From: an uncultured Collinsella sp.
Lineage (GTDB): Bacteria > Actinomycetota > Coriobacteriia > Coriobacteriales > Coriobacteriaceae
Assembly (NCBI GenBank): GCA_902475245.1
Contig: CABRYP010000004.1
Coordinates: forward strand, 18,844-82,843
Direction: 5' to 3'
DNA: 64,000 nt
Shown: piece after piece, positions 1-9,229 of the stretch
Numbering within the stretch: position 1 is the first letter of the stretch
Layout: each line of letters opens with the position of its first letter
Notes under the pieces: generated by a model
The model's input: only the letters and a program-made list of their open reading frames with translations
Databases searched by the model: none
Told to the model about the DNA's origin: nothing
Translations under genes and position numbers: made by a program

Positions 1-1
1 G

Positions 2-610
2 TTCTCGCAGATCGATACCGGCTACGAGGTGCAAAACCCCACGGGCGGTACCATCAACCAGGAGATTCCCGAGGGCAAGGCGCTGTGGTGGGCCGGTATG
101 GTCTCGAGCGTGTCCAAGCGCGTGACCAAAAACGGCGACCCCATGGGCATTGTGCAGCTCGAGGACATGGAAGGCGAGGCCACGGTCGTGGTGTTCCCCA
201 AGACCTACAAGGAGGCCGAGGGGTACCTGTACGGCGAGGTCGATCCCGAGACCGGTGCACAGCTGTCCGATGCGTTTGTGCGCATTAAGGGCAAGCTCGA
301 GCGCTCGGACCGCGGCGATCAGATCATCGCGCAGGAGATTGTGCCGCTGGAGCTCAACGAGGAGACCAACAAGCCCAAGGTGTTTGAGGTCATGGTGCCC
401 AACAGCCGCTTTAGCCAGGGCAATATGGCGCGTCTTGCCACGGTGCTTACCGCCAACCCGGGCGGCGACCGCGTGGAGATCTTTATCGAGCAGGTGGACG
501 GGCGCGTACTGCGTGCCGAGGTGCCGGCCAAGGTCAACGCGCGCTCGATTCCGCTGCTGGCCGAGGCCAAAGCCATCGTGGGTAACCAGGGCAGAGTGAC
601 GGTGATTTAA
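2..610 (+). CDS. dnaE: DNA polymerase III alpha subunit, C-terminal part (truncated by window edge)
   Basis: The reading frame is open from the first bases, so only the last 202 residues of the replicative polymerase are present and the catalytic PHP and palm domains lie upstream of the window. The visible part begins with the end of the linker and then the OB-fold that binds single-stranded DNA: a GMVSSVSKRVTKNGDPMG strand pair followed by a VVVFPKTY strand, as in the C-terminal domain of DnaE-type alpha subunits. The tail after about residue 110 (MVPNSRFSQGN onwards) corresponds to the tau-binding region. The SNF2 helicase gene starts 38 bases downstream, so the two are probably co-transcribed. 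DnaE1 and DnaE2 (ImuC-like) cannot be told apart from this fragment alone. Confidence 0.85.
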   Translation, partial: FSQIDTGYEVQNPTGGTINQEIPEGKALWWAGMVSSVSKRVTKNGDPMGIVQLEDMEGEATVVVFPKTYKEAEGYLYGEVDPETGAQLSDAFVRIKGKLERSDRGDQIIAQEIVPLELNEETNKPKVFEVMVPNSRFSQGNMARLATVLTANPGGDRVEIFIEQVDGRVLRAEVPAKVNARSIPLLAEAKAIVGNQGRVTVI

Positions 611-648
611 GGGTGACCTTGCTGGTCCGCGCGAGATTGGAGGAAGTG

Positions 649-3600
649 ATGGCGCAGGGGACGTTTGTGCAGGCGCTTCGCAAGGAGGCGGCGCTTAGCA
701 GCACTTTTATGAAGGGGCGTTCGCTCATGCTCAACGGCGCCGTGCTGTCGTTTGAGGACTCCGGCTCGCGCTTCTCCAAAAATGTGACTATCGAGGGCAC
801 GGTGCGTGGCTCGCGCGGCGACCTGTATAAGACACACGTGGCGCTCGATATGGACGAGCACGAGGTTGTCGACTACGACTGCGATTGCCCGGCCGCCTTC
901 CGCTATTCCGGCATGTGCAAGCACGCCATCGCCACGGCGTTGGCGTATCTGGATGCCAGCGGCGCCGAGCCCGTCGAGGGTTTGCGCACGCCGGTCCGCA
1001 CGTTTACGGCACCGCCCGCACAGTCCAAGCAGCCCGCGCGCCCCGCGCCTAGCGCATCTTCGGTCAACCCCAACTTTCCCTTCCCGGCGCCCGTCCCCAC
1101 GAGCCCGAGCCTTGTGGCGGCGCTTTCCTATCTTTCGGACGCGCGCATGGACGAGCTCGTGGCCATGCGTCGCAAGCTCGCCGGCACCATTGACCCCGAT
1201 GCGCCCAAGGCGGTGCTGGAGCCCTCGCTGGTGCCGTACTACAATCCGCTGTTTGCCGATCGCTTTAACTGGGCGCTCGAGTTTCGCATTCGCTGCGGTT
1301 CGGTGTCCTACGTGGTTAAGGATATCGACGGCATGGCCGATGCCTATGTGCGCGGCGGTACGTTCTCCTATGGCAAGAAGCTTACGTTTGCCCATGTGCC
1401 CGAAGCTTTCGATGACGTGTCGACAAAGCTGCTCGACTTTATCGCAATGACGGTCGCCTACCTAGGCGATATTACGAGCTCGCGCTCGGCATCGTATGAC
1501 TTTGCCCGCAGCGGCTTTGTCGCCGAGCGTCAGTTGCCGGTATCCGAGTATTCCGTCGTGTCCGTGCTGGACCTGCTGCGCGGCAGGGCCATGTCTTTTG
1601 AGCCTGCTTGGTCGCGGGGGACGACGACGCATCGCGCCTACGAGGTGGCAGTCGAGCCGTCGCCGCAGGGGGAGGGCGAAGCCCCGGCCAAGCGCCCGCC
1701 GCTCCTTGCCGCCAAGATTGCACCGGCGGCGGGTGGCAGCTACGACTTGCGCCTGCCGGCCGATACGTATTGCTTTGTCGCGAGCGACGCAGCCTATCTG
1801 GTCGATACGCGCCGAGCACGCCGTACCGACACGGCGTTTGCCCAACATGCGGCGCCGTTCCTTTCGCACTTGTTGCCCTGCCGCACGCCGGTCCATATCG
1901 CTGCCGACCAGGTGGGCGAGTTCTGCCGCATGGCGCTGCCTATCTTGCGCGACTATACCGACCTGACCGCTCCCGCCGCGCTCGACGCCGTGGCACCCGA
2001 GCCGAGTTTTGCCATGGCGATTGGCGTCGACGATGGTCTTGTGACCTGCAAGATTACGGTGACCTACGGCGATTGGTCGGCAGATCTCTTTAGTCTTGGT
2101 GCTCCGGGCAGTCCTTTCGAAGAGCAACGCCCCGGCGTTCCGCCCCGCGATACGGTGGCGGAGTTTCGCGTTATGGACACGGCGGCCCTGTACTTCGATT
2201 TCTACGAGGGCGGCCTGGCGTTTGAGGAGCGCGACGACGCCCGCCTGTTCCACTTGCTGACCGAGGGCCTGTCTGCCCTGTCCGAGCTGGGCGAGGTCAT
2301 GCTCAGCGATCGCCTGCGCCAGATCTCGGTCCGTCCTGCGCCCAAGCTTTCGGTGCGTGCGACCGTCAAGAGTAACCTGCTCGACGTCGAACTGGGCGCA
2401 AGTGGCCTTTCGGCGGCAGACCTTGCCATCTACCTTGACTCCTACAAGCGTCACCAGACGTTTGCGCGCCTTACATCCGGCGACATCGTTCGCCTGGACG
2501 AGGGCGCTCGTGCCGCGTTTGGCCTTGCCGAGGACTTGGGCGTCGATGCCGTCGACCTGCTCGACGGCGTGTCGCTTCCCGCGTCGAGTACCCTTTTTGT
2601 CGACAGCATGCTCGAGCGCACGCCTGCGCTCGAGGCCGATCGTGACGCGGCGTTCCGCCGCACCGTCGAGCGCCTGGACACGCTCGGCAAGATGGACTTT
2701 ACGGTACCCGCCTCGCTCAAGGCCACACTGCGTGGCTACCAGATTGACGGCTACCAGTGGCTCGGCTCGCTCGAGCACCTGGGCCTTGGCGGCATCTTGG
2801 CCGACGATATGGGCCTGGGCAAAACGCTGCAGATGATCGCGCACATTCTGGCGCGCGTGGAAGCGGGGGATACCAAGCCCACGCTCGTGGTATGCCCCGC
2901 GTCGCTCGTGTACAACTGGGCTGCCGAGTTGGAGCGCTTTGCCCCCTCGATTGATGTGTGTGCCATCGTGGGCGCCAAGGCCCAGCGTCGCGTGCAAATT
3001 GCCGGCGTGGCCGAGCACAACGTGGTCGTGACGTCGTATGACCTCATGCGCTGCGACATCGACGAATACATCGAGCAGGACTTTGCCCGCGTGGTGCTCG
3101 ACGAAGCCCAGTACATTAAAAACCCGCTCACCCAGGTGGCGCGCGCCGCCAAGCGCCTGCCGGCCGGCGTGCGCTTTGCCTTGACGGGAACGCCCATCGA
3201 AAACCGCCTGTCCGAGCTCTGGAGTATCTTCGACTTTTTGATGCCGGGTCTTCTGGGCACGCGTGACTCATTTGCCAAGCGCTTTGAGAGTCCCGTCGAG
3301 CATGCCGAGGGTGACAGCGCCGCTCGTCTGCAGGCGCTCGTGTCGCCGTTTGTGTTGCGCCGTGTCAAGGAAGACGTGGTGGCCGACCTGCCCGAAAAGA
3401 TCGAGGACACTGTCGTGGCTCAGCTCACCGGCGAGCAGCGCAAGCTGTACCTGGCAAACCAGGACCGCATCGCCCAGCAGGTGCAGCGCCGCGAGGCATC
3501 CGAGTTTAAGAAAGACAAGCTCAAGGTACTTGCCGAGCTCACCAAGCTGCGCCAGATTTGTTGCGACCCGCATCTGCACTATGCGGACTACAAGGCGGGA

Positions 3601-4122
3601 AGTGCCAAGCTCGATACGTGCATGGAGCTCGTTCACGGCGCACTCGACGGTGGTCATCGCATCTTGTTGTTCAGCCAGTTTACGGGCATGCTCGATATCA
3701 TCGGCAGGCGCTTGGCCAAGGAGGACATCGCCTTCCTTAAGCTCACGGGTGCTTCGTCCAAGGAGAGCCGCGCCAAGATGGTCGCGCAGTTCCAAGCGGG
3801 TGAGGTTCCGGTCTTTTTGATCTCGCTCAAGGCGGGCGGCGTGGGCCTTAACCTGACAGCGGCCGACGTGGTCATTCACTACGACCCGTGGTGGAACGTG
3901 GCCGCGCAGGACCAGGCGACCGACCGCGCGCATCGTATTGGCCAGCAACATACCGTGACCGTGTACAAGCTCATCGCCAAGGACACGATCGAGGAGCGCA
4001 TTATGCAGATGCAGGAGTCCAAGCGCGATCTGGTCAACAGCGTGCTCGGCGGCGACGGCATCTCGTCGGCACTGTTCACGCGCGAGGATGTTCTGGCGCT
4101 GCTCGGCGGCGACGGTCGCTAA
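649..4122 (+). CDS. SWIM zinc-finger SNF2-family DEAD/DEAH-like helicase
   Basis: This 1157-residue protein is a superfamily 2 ATPase of the Swi2/Snf2 group, which translocates on double-stranded DNA and remodels protein-DNA complexes. A SWIM zinc finger (CDC...CKH) lies near residues 75-95. A poorly conserved SNF2-associated middle region follows, then the ATPase core from about residue 690: Walker A DDMGLGKT near 717, DEAQ box near 818, the LTGTPIENR motif, and a C-terminal helicase lobe ending in DPWWNVAAQDQATDRAHRIGQ (split: DPWWN, QATDRAHRIGQ). I chose the ATG at 649 because GGAGG at 639-643 is correctly spaced for it; a GTG at 613 is in frame but has no Shine-Dalgarno. The bacterial role of this family is not settled; DNA repair or transcription recycling are the usual suggestions. 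Confidence 0.9.
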   Translation: MAQGTFVQALRKEAALSSTFMKGRSLMLNGAVLSFEDSGSRFSKNVTIEGTVRGSRGDLYKTHVALDMDEHEVVDYDCDCPAAFRYSGMCKHAIATALAYLDASGAEPVEGLRTPVRTFTAPPAQSKQPARPAPSASSVNPNFPFPAPVPTSPSLVAALSYLSDARMDELVAMRRKLAGTIDPDAPKAVLEPSLVPYYNPLFADRFNWALEFRIRCGSVSYVVKDIDGMADAYVRGGTFSYGKKLTFAHVPEAFDDVSTKLLDFIAMTVAYLGDITSSRSASYDFARSGFVAERQLPVSEYSVVSVLDLLRGRAMSFEPAWSRGTTTHRAYEVAVEPSPQGEGEAPAKRPPLLAAKIAPAAGGSYDLRLPADTYCFVASDAAYLVDTRRARRTDTAFAQHAAPFLSHLLPCRTPVHIAADQVGEFCRMALPILRDYTDLTAPAALDAVAPEPSFAMAIGVDDGLVTCKITVTYGDWSADLFSLGAPGSPFEEQRPGVPPRDTVAEFRVMDTAALYFDFYEGGLAFEERDDARLFHLLTEGLSALSELGEVMLSDRLRQISVRPAPKLSVRATVKSNLLDVELGASGLSAADLAIYLDSYKRHQTFARLTSGDIVRLDEGARAAFGLAEDLGVDAVDLLDGVSLPASSTLFVDSMLERTPALEADRDAAFRRTVERLDTLGKMDFTVPASLKATLRGYQIDGYQWLGSLEHLGLGGILADDMGLGKTLQMIAHILARVEAGDTKPTLVVCPASLVYNWAAELERFAPSIDVCAIVGAKAQRRVQIAGVAEHNVVVTSYDLMRCDIDEYIEQDFARVVLDEAQYIKNPLTQVARAAKRLPAGVRFALTGTPIENRLSELWSIFDFLMPGLLGTRDSFAKRFESPVEHAEGDSAARLQALVSPFVLRRVKEDVVADLPEKIEDTVVAQLTGEQRKLYLANQDRIAQQVQRREASEFKKDKLKVLAELTKLRQICCDPHLHYADYKAGSAKLDTCMELVHGALDGGHRILLFSQFTGMLDIIGRRLAKEDIAFLKLTGASSKESRAKMVAQFQAGEVPVFLISLKAGGVGLNLTAADVVIHYDPWWNVAAQDQATDRAHRIGQQHTVTVYKLIAKDTIEERIMQMQESKRDLVNSVLGGDGISSALFTREDVLALLGGDGR

Positions 4123-4272
4123 CCCGCTCGGGTGGGGCCGTCAGGGCGGATGGCACACGCTGTCCCATCGTCCCCGCCCGTTATGTGTTCATTTGCAATG
4201 CCGTGGATGGTTTGTCTGCCTTTGGGCATAAGAACCATCAAGAACATTGGCACATCAGCAAAGGAGAACATC

Positions 4273-4635
4273 ATGGCGAAATTCTTTAAGGACCCCGACG
4301 GTAAGCTCATTGCCGCCCTTGGCGACGACGTTGCGACCCCTGCCGGTTGCACGGAACTGACCGCAAACACTGAGGACGCGGCGCACGAGAAGCACGTGCC
4401 TGTTGTCGAGACCGAGCGTGACGGTCACGTGATTCGCGCACGCGTTGGCTCGGTCGAGCACCCCAGCCTGCCCGAGCACTACATTGAGTGGATCGCGCTT
4501 GAGGCCGAGGGCCGCTTGGAGGTCCATTACCTTGAGCCCGGCATGAAGCCCACGACGTTTTTCGCTGGCGGCTCCAAGACCGGTACCGTCTATGCCTACT
4601 GCAACCTGCACGGGCTGTGGTCCGCGACGTTCTAG
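4273..4635 (+). CDS. superoxide reductase (neelaredoxin/desulfoferrodoxin C-terminal type)
   Basis: This 120-residue non-heme iron enzyme reduces superoxide to hydrogen peroxide without producing oxygen, as expected in an anaerobe. The iron site ligands of the family are visible: the EKHVP histidine near residue 40, histidines in EHPSLPEHYIEW, and the C-terminal Cys and His in YCNLHGLW. The N-terminal desulforedoxin-type Cys4 iron centre is absent, so this is the single-iron form. The start is the ATG at 4273, preceded by AAAGGAG at about 4259-4266; the frame is open further upstream without a ribosome binding site. The gene stands alone and is followed by a strong terminator at 4682. Assignment to the family is firm; the electron donor (rubredoxin or other) is not visible here. 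Confidence 0.88.
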   Translation: MAKFFKDPDGKLIAALGDDVATPAGCTELTANTEDAAHEKHVPVVETERDGHVIRARVGSVEHPSLPEHYIEWIALEAEGRLEVHYLEPGMKPTTFFAGGSKTGTVYAYCNLHGLWSATF

Positions 4636-4655
4636 GAGCGCGCCCCCGCTCGGGG

Positions 4656-4661
4656 TATCAT
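4656..4661 (+). promoter_or_regulatory. possible -10 hexamer (TATCAT) ahead of the 4682 terminator
   Basis: TATCAT lies 21 bases before the terminator hairpin and about 90 bases before the NAD-synthetase-like gene. No convincing -35 is seen 17 bases upstream. It is listed because a similar order (-10-like hexamer, terminator hairpin, then gene) recurs before fchA and before the LOG gene. Confidence 0.2.
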
Positions 4662-4681
4662 AGCTAGCATATGCACATGCG

Positions 4682-4713
4682 AGCGCCGGCTGCATTATGC
4701 GGCCGGCGCTTTT
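4682..4713 (+). terminator. Rho-independent terminator after superoxide reductase
   Basis: A perfect 9-bp stem, AGCGCCGGC pairing with GCCGGCGCT, encloses an 11-base loop and is followed by TTTT. It lies 46 bases after the superoxide reductase stop codon. Confidence 0.8.
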
Positions 4714-4752
4714 ACTACGACAACGATGGTTTACGACGGAAAGGGCTGAGCC

Positions 4753-6738
4753 ATGAAGCTCGCGCTTGCACAGATCGATATGCGCCTGGGTGATATTGAG
4801 GGCATTTGCGGCCGCATCGAGGACCAGGCTCGCCTGGCTCATGAGCGCGGCGCGCGCGTGCTGTGCGTTCCGGCCCCGCTCTTTATGGGCGCCATGCCGG
4901 GCAGCCTGGTGGGCGCTGCTGATTTTGAGCACGATATGCTGACGGGCCTGACGGGCGTTGCCGAGCGCATCCAAGAGCTCGATATGATCTGCATCGTGCC
5001 CGCTGCGGTTTCGTTTGAGGGTCAGCCCCTGCTTGACTATATGATGCTTAAGGATGGTCGCGTGGTGCCTGCGCGCGCAAGTATTGCCCTGCAGCGTGGC
5101 GAGAGCAACGATGCGCGTTGGGTACCGCCGGTGTTTGACGTGGACGGCGTGCGCATCGCCGTGGTGTTTGACCTGGACCGCGAGCTCGAAATGCTGCCGA
5201 CCGGCGTCGACCTCATTGCCTATTTCCAGTTCAACGCGTTTGACATGACCGACCGCGAGACCGCCGCCGTCGCCGCCGTGCGCAGCGGTGCCTACCGCAA
5301 GATCGCCTCCAAGCGCAGCGTATGGTTTGCCTGCATGGCGCCGGTCGGCGCCTATGACGAGTCGGTGTATACCGGCGGGTCGTTTGTGCTCGACGATTGC
5401 GGTCGCGTGGTGGCCCAGGCGCCGTGCCTTGAGGAGAGCCTGCTGGTTCAGGAGATTCAGCGCGGCGTGATGCTCGATGCCCTGGAGGACCACGAGCTGC
5501 CCGAGTTTCGCTCTGAGGAGTGGTTGTGGCAGGCGCTGGTGCTTGCCGTGCGCGACAATGCCCGCGCCCGCGGCGCCTCGCGTGCCGTGGTGGCGCTCGA
5601 GGGCGATCTGCCGTCGTCCCTGTTGGCGGCGCTTGCCGTCGACGCCTTGGGTCCGCGTAACGTAATTGGCCTGGTGCTGGGGCGCAATCGCATCTTTACG
5701 CCGGCGCAGGAGGAGGCAGAGGCCGCCCGCTGTTCTGCTGTGCGCTCAATCGCCGAGCGCTTGCACATTCGCACCGTCGAGCGCGATGCGCCGGATGCGG
5801 CGCGCGTGCTCGATCGCGACGTGTCGGCGGGCGATGCCGAACGCCTGCGTTCGCGCGCGCTGGGCCTGATGCTCGAGGATACGGCGCTCGAGCTGGGCGC
5901 CATGGCGTTGAGCCCGCTTTCCAAGACTGAGTACGCATTGGCGGCGCCCGCGCTGTCCGGCGGCTATCAGGGCGACTTTGCGCCCTTTGGCGATGTGTAT
6001 CTGTCGACGCTCGAGTTTGTGGCACGCGTGCGCAACCGTGCCTCGGCCGTGGTGCCCCAAGAGCTCGTGACGCTCAACGCGGTAGAGGATTGCATGGATC
6101 GCGTGCTGGCGCAGGCACTCTCGACGCTCGCCGGCCCGGTTGATATGCTCGATCGCGCGGCGCAGCTGCTTGGCGGGCTTGAGCCGGGTGAGGTCGATGG
6201 TGCGCTCGAGTCGCACGTGGACCGCAACCGTCCCTTTGACGACATCCCGATGGCCGCCGCCAAGCCCGAGGCCTGCTCGCTGCTGCTGATGCTCGTGCGC
6301 CAGGGTGAGGCTGCTCGTCGCATGCTACCGACGGCCCCGATCGTCTCGGCCCGTTCGTTTGCCGAGCGCGCCTGGCCGTACATGCTTGCATGGTCCGATC
6401 TGGGGCTCAACGGTAAGGAGCGCATGACGGTTGATTCGCTGGCACGCGCCGAGGTGCGCCGCTTTGCCGACGACGATACGAGTGACCGCATGCGCGGCGA
6501 GATGATGGGCCTGTTGGGCGAGCTGTTGGGTATTTCGCCTGAGCAGATGGAAGAGCTGCGCTCTGAGGACGGTCAGCGTCGTTTGCACGAGGGAATGAAA
6601 AAGTTCGAGGGCGAGGTTCAGGACGCCATCGACAAGATGATGGGCGGCCAGGGCGGACCACAGGGTGGGCCCCAGGGAGGTCCGATGCCGCATCCGCCGG
6701 TGGATCCCCGACAGTTCCCGTTCTTCTCGCAGAACTAA
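4753..6738 (+). CDS. NAD+ synthetase-like protein with degenerate glutaminase and synthetase sites
   Basis: The 661 residues follow the architecture of glutamine-dependent NAD+ synthetase: an N-terminal nitrilase-fold amidase (1-260), then an ATP-pyrophosphatase NadE domain (270-560). Both active sites look dead. In the amidase, the FPE glutamate is replaced by Ala (VPA at 39-41), the usual catalytic lysine context is missing, and the ICED cysteine position reads VVFD. In the synthetase domain the SGG-x-DS P-loop reads EGDLPSS at 283-289, with the key Asp replaced by Pro. The family segment APFGDV and a KTE remnant of the GNKSE motif remain, so the homology is clear. The C-terminus adds an acidic helical region and a GGPQGGPQGGP proline/glycine tail. 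The start is the ATG at 4753 after GGAAAGGG. Function unknown; a regulatory or scaffolding pseudoenzyme is an inference. Confidence 0.75.
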   Translation: MKLALAQIDMRLGDIEGICGRIEDQARLAHERGARVLCVPAPLFMGAMPGSLVGAADFEHDMLTGLTGVAERIQELDMICIVPAAVSFEGQPLLDYMMLKDGRVVPARASIALQRGESNDARWVPPVFDVDGVRIAVVFDLDRELEMLPTGVDLIAYFQFNAFDMTDRETAAVAAVRSGAYRKIASKRSVWFACMAPVGAYDESVYTGGSFVLDDCGRVVAQAPCLEESLLVQEIQRGVMLDALEDHELPEFRSEEWLWQALVLAVRDNARARGASRAVVALEGDLPSSLLAALAVDALGPRNVIGLVLGRNRIFTPAQEEAEAARCSAVRSIAERLHIRTVERDAPDAARVLDRDVSAGDAERLRSRALGLMLEDTALELGAMALSPLSKTEYALAAPALSGGYQGDFAPFGDVYLSTLEFVARVRNRASAVVPQELVTLNAVEDCMDRVLAQALSTLAGPVDMLDRAAQLLGGLEPGEVDGALESHVDRNRPFDDIPMAAAKPEACSLLLMLVRQGEAARRMLPTAPIVSARSFAERAWPYMLAWSDLGLNGKERMTVDSLARAEVRRFADDDTSDRMRGEMMGLLGELLGISPEQMEELRSEDGQRRLHEGMKKFEGEVQDAIDKMMGGQGGPQGGPQGGPMPHPPVDPRQFPFFSQN

Positions 6739-6797
6739 CTATGGGATGGGATTCGCTCCCAACCCCGATACTTCAACTAAGCGTCTTGGCCCCGTTG

Positions 6798-6806
6798 TGT
6801 TATTCT
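6798..6806 (+). promoter_or_regulatory. extended -10 promoter element for ruvCAB
   Basis: TGT followed by TATTCT gives an extended -10 about 70 bases upstream of the ruvC start. No good -35 is visible, which is compatible with an extended -10 promoter. Confidence 0.35.
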
Positions 6807-6876
6807 AGAACAGACGTTCGTGAATGATGCGCGGGGCCTTGCCTTGCGCTTGGAAAAAAGGCGAGGGGAGGTTGGC

Positions 6877-7398
6877 TTGGTCATTTTGGGTATCGACCCC
6901 GGTTTGGCCCATACGGGCTGGGGGATTATCGAGGAGCGACGTGGCGAGGTTCGCTGCCGTGCCTACGGTTGTATCGAGACCAGCGCGGGCAGCCCGCTCG
7001 CGGTGCGCCTGTCGCATATCGCCCACGACCTCAAGGGCGTCGTCGAACGCTACCGTCCCGATACCGCGGCTATCGAGAGCATCTACTTTGGCGCTAATGT
7101 CCGCTCGGCCATCCCCACGGCGCATGCCCGCGGTGCCGCGCTCGTGGCGCTTTCGGAATGCGCGCTCGAGATTGGCGAATACACGCCCATGCAGATTAAG
7201 CAGGCCGTGGTGGGCACGGGTGCCGCAGACAAGCGGCAGGTTGCCTACATGGTGCGCACGCTCACGCAGCTCGATCACGACCCTCACCCAGACCATGCCG
7301 CCGATGCCCTAGCTTGCGCCATCTGTCACGTTAACCTAAGCCGCACCCGGGCGCTTACCGGCGGCGAGTTCTATCAACAGAGAGGAACCGGATACTGA
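6877..7398 (+). CDS. ruvC: Holliday junction resolvase RuvC
   Basis: RuvC is the endonuclease that cuts Holliday junctions symmetrically while held in the RuvAB complex. The 173-residue product has the RNase H-like fold signatures: LGIDPGL with catalytic Asp7, AIESIYFG with catalytic Glu67, and the C-terminal HPDHAADALA acidic motif. I place the start at a TTG (6877) because GGGGAGG at 6865-6871 sits 5 bases before it and the resulting N-terminus (VILGIDPG) matches the family. An in-frame GTG at 6820 would add 19 residues unlike RuvC and lacks a Shine-Dalgarno. The stop codon overlaps the ruvA start (TGATG), indicating translational coupling in a ruvC-ruvA-ruvB operon. Confidence 0.95.
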   Translation: MVILGIDPGLAHTGWGIIEERRGEVRCRAYGCIETSAGSPLAVRLSHIAHDLKGVVERYRPDTAAIESIYFGANVRSAIPTAHARGAALVALSECALEIGEYTPMQIKQAVVGTGAADKRQVAYMVRTLTQLDHDPHPDHAADALACAICHVNLSRTRALTGGEFYQQRGTGY

Positions 7399-8018
7399 TG
7401 ATCTCCCAGCTCCATGGAACGCTTATCGAGGCCACGATGAGCTCGGCCGTCGTCGATGTGTCGGGCGTGGGCTTTGAGCTCGGTATTTCGGGCAGCACTG
7501 CCGCCACGCTGCCTACGCCCGGCGGTGAGGTTCGCCTCTATACCCGCATGCAGGTGCGCGAGGACGCCATGACGCTTTTTGGCTTTGCTTCCAAGGACGA
7601 GCGCACGATGTTCGATCGGCTCGTTTCTGTCTCGGGCGTCGGTCCACGCCTGGCGCTTGCCGTGCTTTCCACCTATACCGTGGGACAGCTGTATTCCCTG
7701 GTACTGGCCGAGGATGACAAGGGCATGGCCAAGGTGCCCGGTGTGGGCAAAAAGACCGCCCAACGCCTCATCTTGGAGCTCAAGAGTACCTTTGCCAAGG
7801 ACAAGGGCTTTGTTCCGGTCGACGTAATTCCCGGTCAGGTTGCGATGCCGGTTCCCGCCGCCGCTCCCTCGGCGATCGATGACGCCCGCGCGGCGCTCCT
7901 TTCCATGGGCTTTAGCCCTCAGGAGACCGAGGTTGCCCTGAGCGGGTATGATGGGCAGGATATGCGTGTCGAGGATCTCCTCGGCGCGGCGCTTAAGCGA
8001 CTCGGAATGGATGCGTGA
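7398..8018 (+). CDS. ruvA: Holliday junction branch migration protein RuvA
   Basis: RuvA forms the tetrameric platform that binds the four-way junction and loads RuvB. The 206 residues show the N-terminal OB-fold ([12 protein letters not shown]), two helix-hairpin-helix motifs ([14 protein letters not shown] near residue 75 and [16 protein letters not shown] near 110), a proline/alanine-rich linker, and the C-terminal RuvB-interacting three-helix domain (150-206). The ATG overlaps the ruvC stop by one base and the stop overlaps the ruvB start in the same TGATG arrangement. Length is normal for the family. Confidence 0.96.
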   Translation: MISQLHGTLIEATMSSAVVDVSGVGFELGISGSTAATLPTPGGEVRLYTRMQVREDAMTLFGFASKDERTMFDRLVSVSGVGPRLALAVLSTYTVGQLYSLVLAEDDKGMAKVPGVGKKTAQRLILELKSTFAKDKGFVPVDVIPGQVAMPVPAAAPSAIDDARAALLSMGFSPQETEVALSGYDGQDMRVEDLLGAALKRLGMDA

Positions 8019-9085
8019 TGTGGGAAGCCGATGACTCTCAGGACCTGTGGGCGGCGCCCGGCAGCTCGCCGGCGGCATCCATGGCACACGGCGAGCGCAT
8101 GGTGGGCTCGGAGCTGACGCCCGAAGACCTCGATGTCGACCGGACCCTGCGTCCCCAGCGCCTGGACGACTACTGCGGCCAGGAGCATATCAAGCAGAGC
8201 CTTCGCGTGCTGATCGAGGCGGCGCAGAGCCGTGGCGAGACGCTCGACCACGTGATCTTCTCGGGCCCTCCGGGTCTGGGCAAGACCACGCTGGCCACGG
8301 TTATCGCCAACGAGCTGGGCGCTCAGATCAAGACGACGAGCGGCCCTGCCATCGCGCGTACCGGCGACCTGGCGGCTATCCTTACCAACCTGCAGCCGGG
8401 TGACGTGCTGTTTATCGACGAGATTCACCGTCTTAACCGGTCGGTCGAGGAGGTCCTGTATCCCGCGATGGAGGACTTTGCGCTCGATATCGTGATCGGT
8501 AAAGGCCCGGCCGCACGTTCGATTCGCCTGGATATCCCCAAGTTTACGCTGGTGGCGGCAACGACCCGCTCGGGTATGCTGACCGGCCCGCTGCGCGACC
8601 GCTTTGGCATTTCGTATCGCCTGGACTACTACACGGTCGAGGAGCTCGCTCAGATCGTGACGCGTTCGGCGACCATCCTGGGTGTGACGATCGACCATCC
8701 CAGCGCACTTGAGATCGGCTCGCGCTCGCGTGGCACGCCGCGCTTGGCCAACCGTCTGCTCAAGCGTGTGCGCGACTATGCGCAGGTGCGCGGCAACGGT
8801 CCTATTGAGCTTGATATCTGCCGTCAGGCGCTCGAGTTCTTTGAGATTGATGAGCTTGGTCTGGACTGGATGGACATTCGCATCTTGGAGACGCTTGCCA
8901 AGACGTTCTCCGGCCGTGCCGTGGGCCTGACGACCCTTGCCAGCGCGGTGGGCGAGGACCCGGGTACGCTCGAGGATGTCTATGAGCCCTATCTGCTGCA
9001 GTGCGGCTTGATGATCCGCACGCCCCAGGGCCGTCAGGCAACCTTGCGCACCTTTGAACACTTGGGGATTGAACCTACCGTTTAG
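8018..9085 (+). CDS. ruvB: Holliday junction branch migration helicase RuvB
   Basis: RuvB is the AAA+ motor that drives branch migration with RuvA. The 355-residue protein carries Walker [10 protein letters not shown] near residue 83, Walker [10 protein letters not shown] near 131, sensor 1 in AATTRSGML, the GPLRDRFG arginine-finger segment, and the C-terminal winged-helix domain. The N-terminal 35 residues before the conserved [12 protein letters not shown] are longer than in most RuvB proteins. The start is the ATG at 8018 within TGATG, fully coupled to ruvA. About 145 bases without a clear terminator separate it from fhs. Confidence 0.96.
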   Translation: MWEADDSQDLWAAPGSSPAASMAHGERMVGSELTPEDLDVDRTLRPQRLDDYCGQEHIKQSLRVLIEAAQSRGETLDHVIFSGPPGLGKTTLATVIANELGAQIKTTSGPAIARTGDLAAILTNLQPGDVLFIDEIHRLNRSVEEVLYPAMEDFALDIVIGKGPAARSIRLDIPKFTLVAATTRSGMLTGPLRDRFGISYRLDYYTVEELAQIVTRSATILGVTIDHPSALEIGSRSRGTPRLANRLLKRVRDYAQVRGNGPIELDICRQALEFFEIDELGLDWMDIRILETLAKTFSGRAVGLTTLASAVGEDPGTLEDVYEPYLLQCGLMIRTPQGRQATLRTFEHLGIEPTV

Positions 9086-9180
9086 GGCGCTTTGTTTTGG
9101 CGGGCTGTTAGGCTATCGCTGGACATTGGGTAAACATATCGCCGTTTGTCGGTTACGGGTGCTTTACTATTGCGCGCGCG

Positions 9181-9189
9181 TGCTATGCT
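9181..9189 (+). promoter_or_regulatory. extended -10 promoter element for fhs
   Basis: TGC followed by TATGCT forms an extended -10 about 41 bases before the fhs ATG. A TTTACT at 9163 is a weak -35 with a 15-base spacer. The same TGCTAT core recurs at 42492. Confidence 0.4.
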
Positions 9190-9229
9190 GGATTGGTCTT
9201 TTTCTCATTCGGTAACGAAAGGACCGCCC

